A program made the translations under genes and the position numbers. Below, piece after piece: positions 14,033-14,852 of a stretch of DNA of 14,852 bases. Origin of the DNA: Candidatus Gastranaerophilales bacterium (lineage in GTDB: Bacteria; Cyanobacteriota; Vampirovibrionia; Gastranaerophilales; Gastranaerophilaceae). Location: the NCBI GenBank assembly GCA_905235825.1, contig CAJONH010000212.1, forward strand, positions 1 to 14,852, in the 5' to 3' direction. The notes below the pieces were generated by a model. It was given only the letters and a program-made list of their open reading frames with translations. It searched no databases and was not told the origin of the DNA. Every line of letters begins with the position of its first letter. Positions within the stretch are counted from its first letter, which is position 1.

Positions 14033-14852
14033 ATGAAAGAAGAAATAAACATAAAAGAAATAATTATATGCACCGTTATTGTGTTGGTTTTGTTTGTAGT
14101 AATTGATATATTTTTAGTTCCTCACATCGACTTTAAAAATAATTTTTTAACTAAAAATCTGCAAAAAATTTCAAATGCACAGTATATATCTCCTCAAAGA
14201 ATATTTATTAATGTATGGAGAATGACGAAAAATACTTATGTAGACAGCACAATGAATGGACAAAATTGGAACAGATGGCGAAATCGCTATTCCGGACAAA
14301 TTAAAACTGTTGAAGATGCTGATATAGCAATCAATACAATGCTTTCAAGCCTTAATGATACATATACAAAATTTTTGCGTTCGGATTTATTTGCGAAACA
14401 AAAACTTGTATTGGATTCTAAAGTTACGGGTATAGGTATTTTATTCAACACAATAGGCAATGATATAGTAATAAAACAAGTTTTGGAAGATTCTCCCGCA
14501 AAAGATGCGGAAATTCTTCCCGGAGATACAATTGTAAGTATTGACGGTAAAAAAATTAATTCAAAAAAAATTGAACTGCTTATAAATCGAATGGAAGATT
14601 CAAGAAAAGATACGGTTGAGCTTGTTGTATTAAGAAATAATGTACTTATTAAGAAAAAATTAAAGAAAAAAGAAATTCCCATAAAAACAATGGATTGTAA
14701 AATTACCGATGATAATATCGGAATTATAACAATTGCAAATATTATGGGAGATAAAGCCGTAAAAGATTTTAAAGAAATTTTGGAAAAAACCAATAATACA
14801 AAAGCATTAATAATTGATTTAAGAGATAATTACGGCGGGATAATTGCAAATG
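14033..14852 (+). CDS. S41 carboxy-terminal processing peptidase, partial at the window edge
   Basis: The first 273 residues of a CtpA/Prc-type serine protease; the frame is open to the window end. Such enzymes cut near the C-terminus of periplasmic proteins after their PDZ domain recognises the tail. One N-terminal membrane segment is visible at about 9-28, placing the rest outside the inner membrane. LNDTYTKFL at 107-115 corresponds to the family's L-x-D-x-Y-(T/S)-x-(F/Y)-L. A PDZ domain spans about 131-205: GIGILF, then SPAKDAEILPGDTIVSIDGKKI. The start of the catalytic S41 fold includes IGIITIANI and DLRDNYGG (262-269), the usual LR(N/D)NxGG. The catalytic Ser and Lys lie beyond the window, so activity cannot be judged. 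ATG 14033 is the first start in the frame after a stop and lacks a Shine-Dalgarno sequence. Divergent from proBA. Confidence 0.88.
   Translation, partial: MKEEINIKEIIICTVIVLVLFVVIDIFLVPHIDFKNNFLTKNLQKISNAQYISPQRIFINVWRMTKNTYVDSTMNGQNWNRWRNRYSGQIKTVEDADIAINTMLSSLNDTYTKFLRSDLFAKQKLVLDSKVTGIGILFNTIGNDIVIKQVLEDSPAKDAEILPGDTIVSIDGKKINSKKIELLINRMEDSRKDTVELVVLRNNVLIKKKLKKKEIPIKTMDCKITDDNIGIITIANIMGDKAVKDFKEILEKTNNTKALIIDLRDNYGGIIAN

Noticed and set aside
14287..14793. A 168-residue minus-strand open frame with hydrophobic stretches
   Set aside because: It lies wholly inside the S41 peptidase gene on the plus strand, whose PDZ and S41 motifs are clear; the antisense frame is a by-product of AT-rich codon use.
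1..14852. CRISPR array, tRNA genes, insertion sequence or prophage
   Set aside because: No regularly spaced repeats, no tRNA-like cloverleaf with conserved T-loop, no transposase or integrase motifs; the HTH gene alone is not evidence of a prophage.

Overview
The window comes from an AT-rich bacterium (roughly 30% G+C by eye) with a Gram-negative type envelope, shown by a large AsmA-family protein. The mix of AsmA, a fused M16 peptidase whose N-terminus carries a Ser-Phe-Ser-Gly motif, a bacterial M49-type peptidase and a ProB with a PUA domain would fit an uncultured gut lineage such as Gastranaerophilales (Vampirovibrionia/Melainabacteria). That placement is an inference from protein style, not proven by the sequence. 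No rRNA, tRNA, CRISPR array, transposase, integrase or prophage gene is visible.

Layout. A small XRE-type HTH regulator (154-438, +) opens the window behind an AT-rich upstream region with repeated TTTTTAAATA motifs. Everything from 447 to 13965 then lies on the minus strand. Read in the direction of transcription (right to left), this gives proB-proA (proline biosynthesis) ending at a hairpin terminator; asmA-like and an M49 (DPP III-like) zinc peptidase, 2 nt apart and probably translationally coupled; an M16 zinc peptidase of the fused two-half type; nth (endonuclease III); and a DEDDh exonuclease whose 3' end overlaps a MalG-type sugar ABC permease. At the right edge a divergent S41 carboxy-terminal processing peptidase starts at 14033 (+) and runs off the window.

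How the genes fit together. ProB and ProA catalyse the first two steps from glutamate toward proline. Nth is base-excision repair, and the exonuclease belongs to the DnaQ-like DEDDh family. The asmA, M49, M16 and S41 genes give the area an envelope and proteolysis flavour, but only asmA-M49 is clearly one transcription unit. The permease has no partner permease, ATPase or solute-binding gene in the window.

Signals. Genes inside operons (proA, M49) have strong Shine-Dalgarno sequences. Several genes at the head of transcription units (nth, M16, proB, S41) lack one and have a -10-like box only 7-9 nt before the start codon, which suggests leaderless or nearly leaderless mRNAs. I did not find a clear novel multi-gene system. 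The most interesting leads are the AsmA/M49 pair, the repeated SF(S/G)(G/A) motif in the M16 protein, the leaderless-start pattern, and a relatively GC-rich palindromic element at about 2990-3060.
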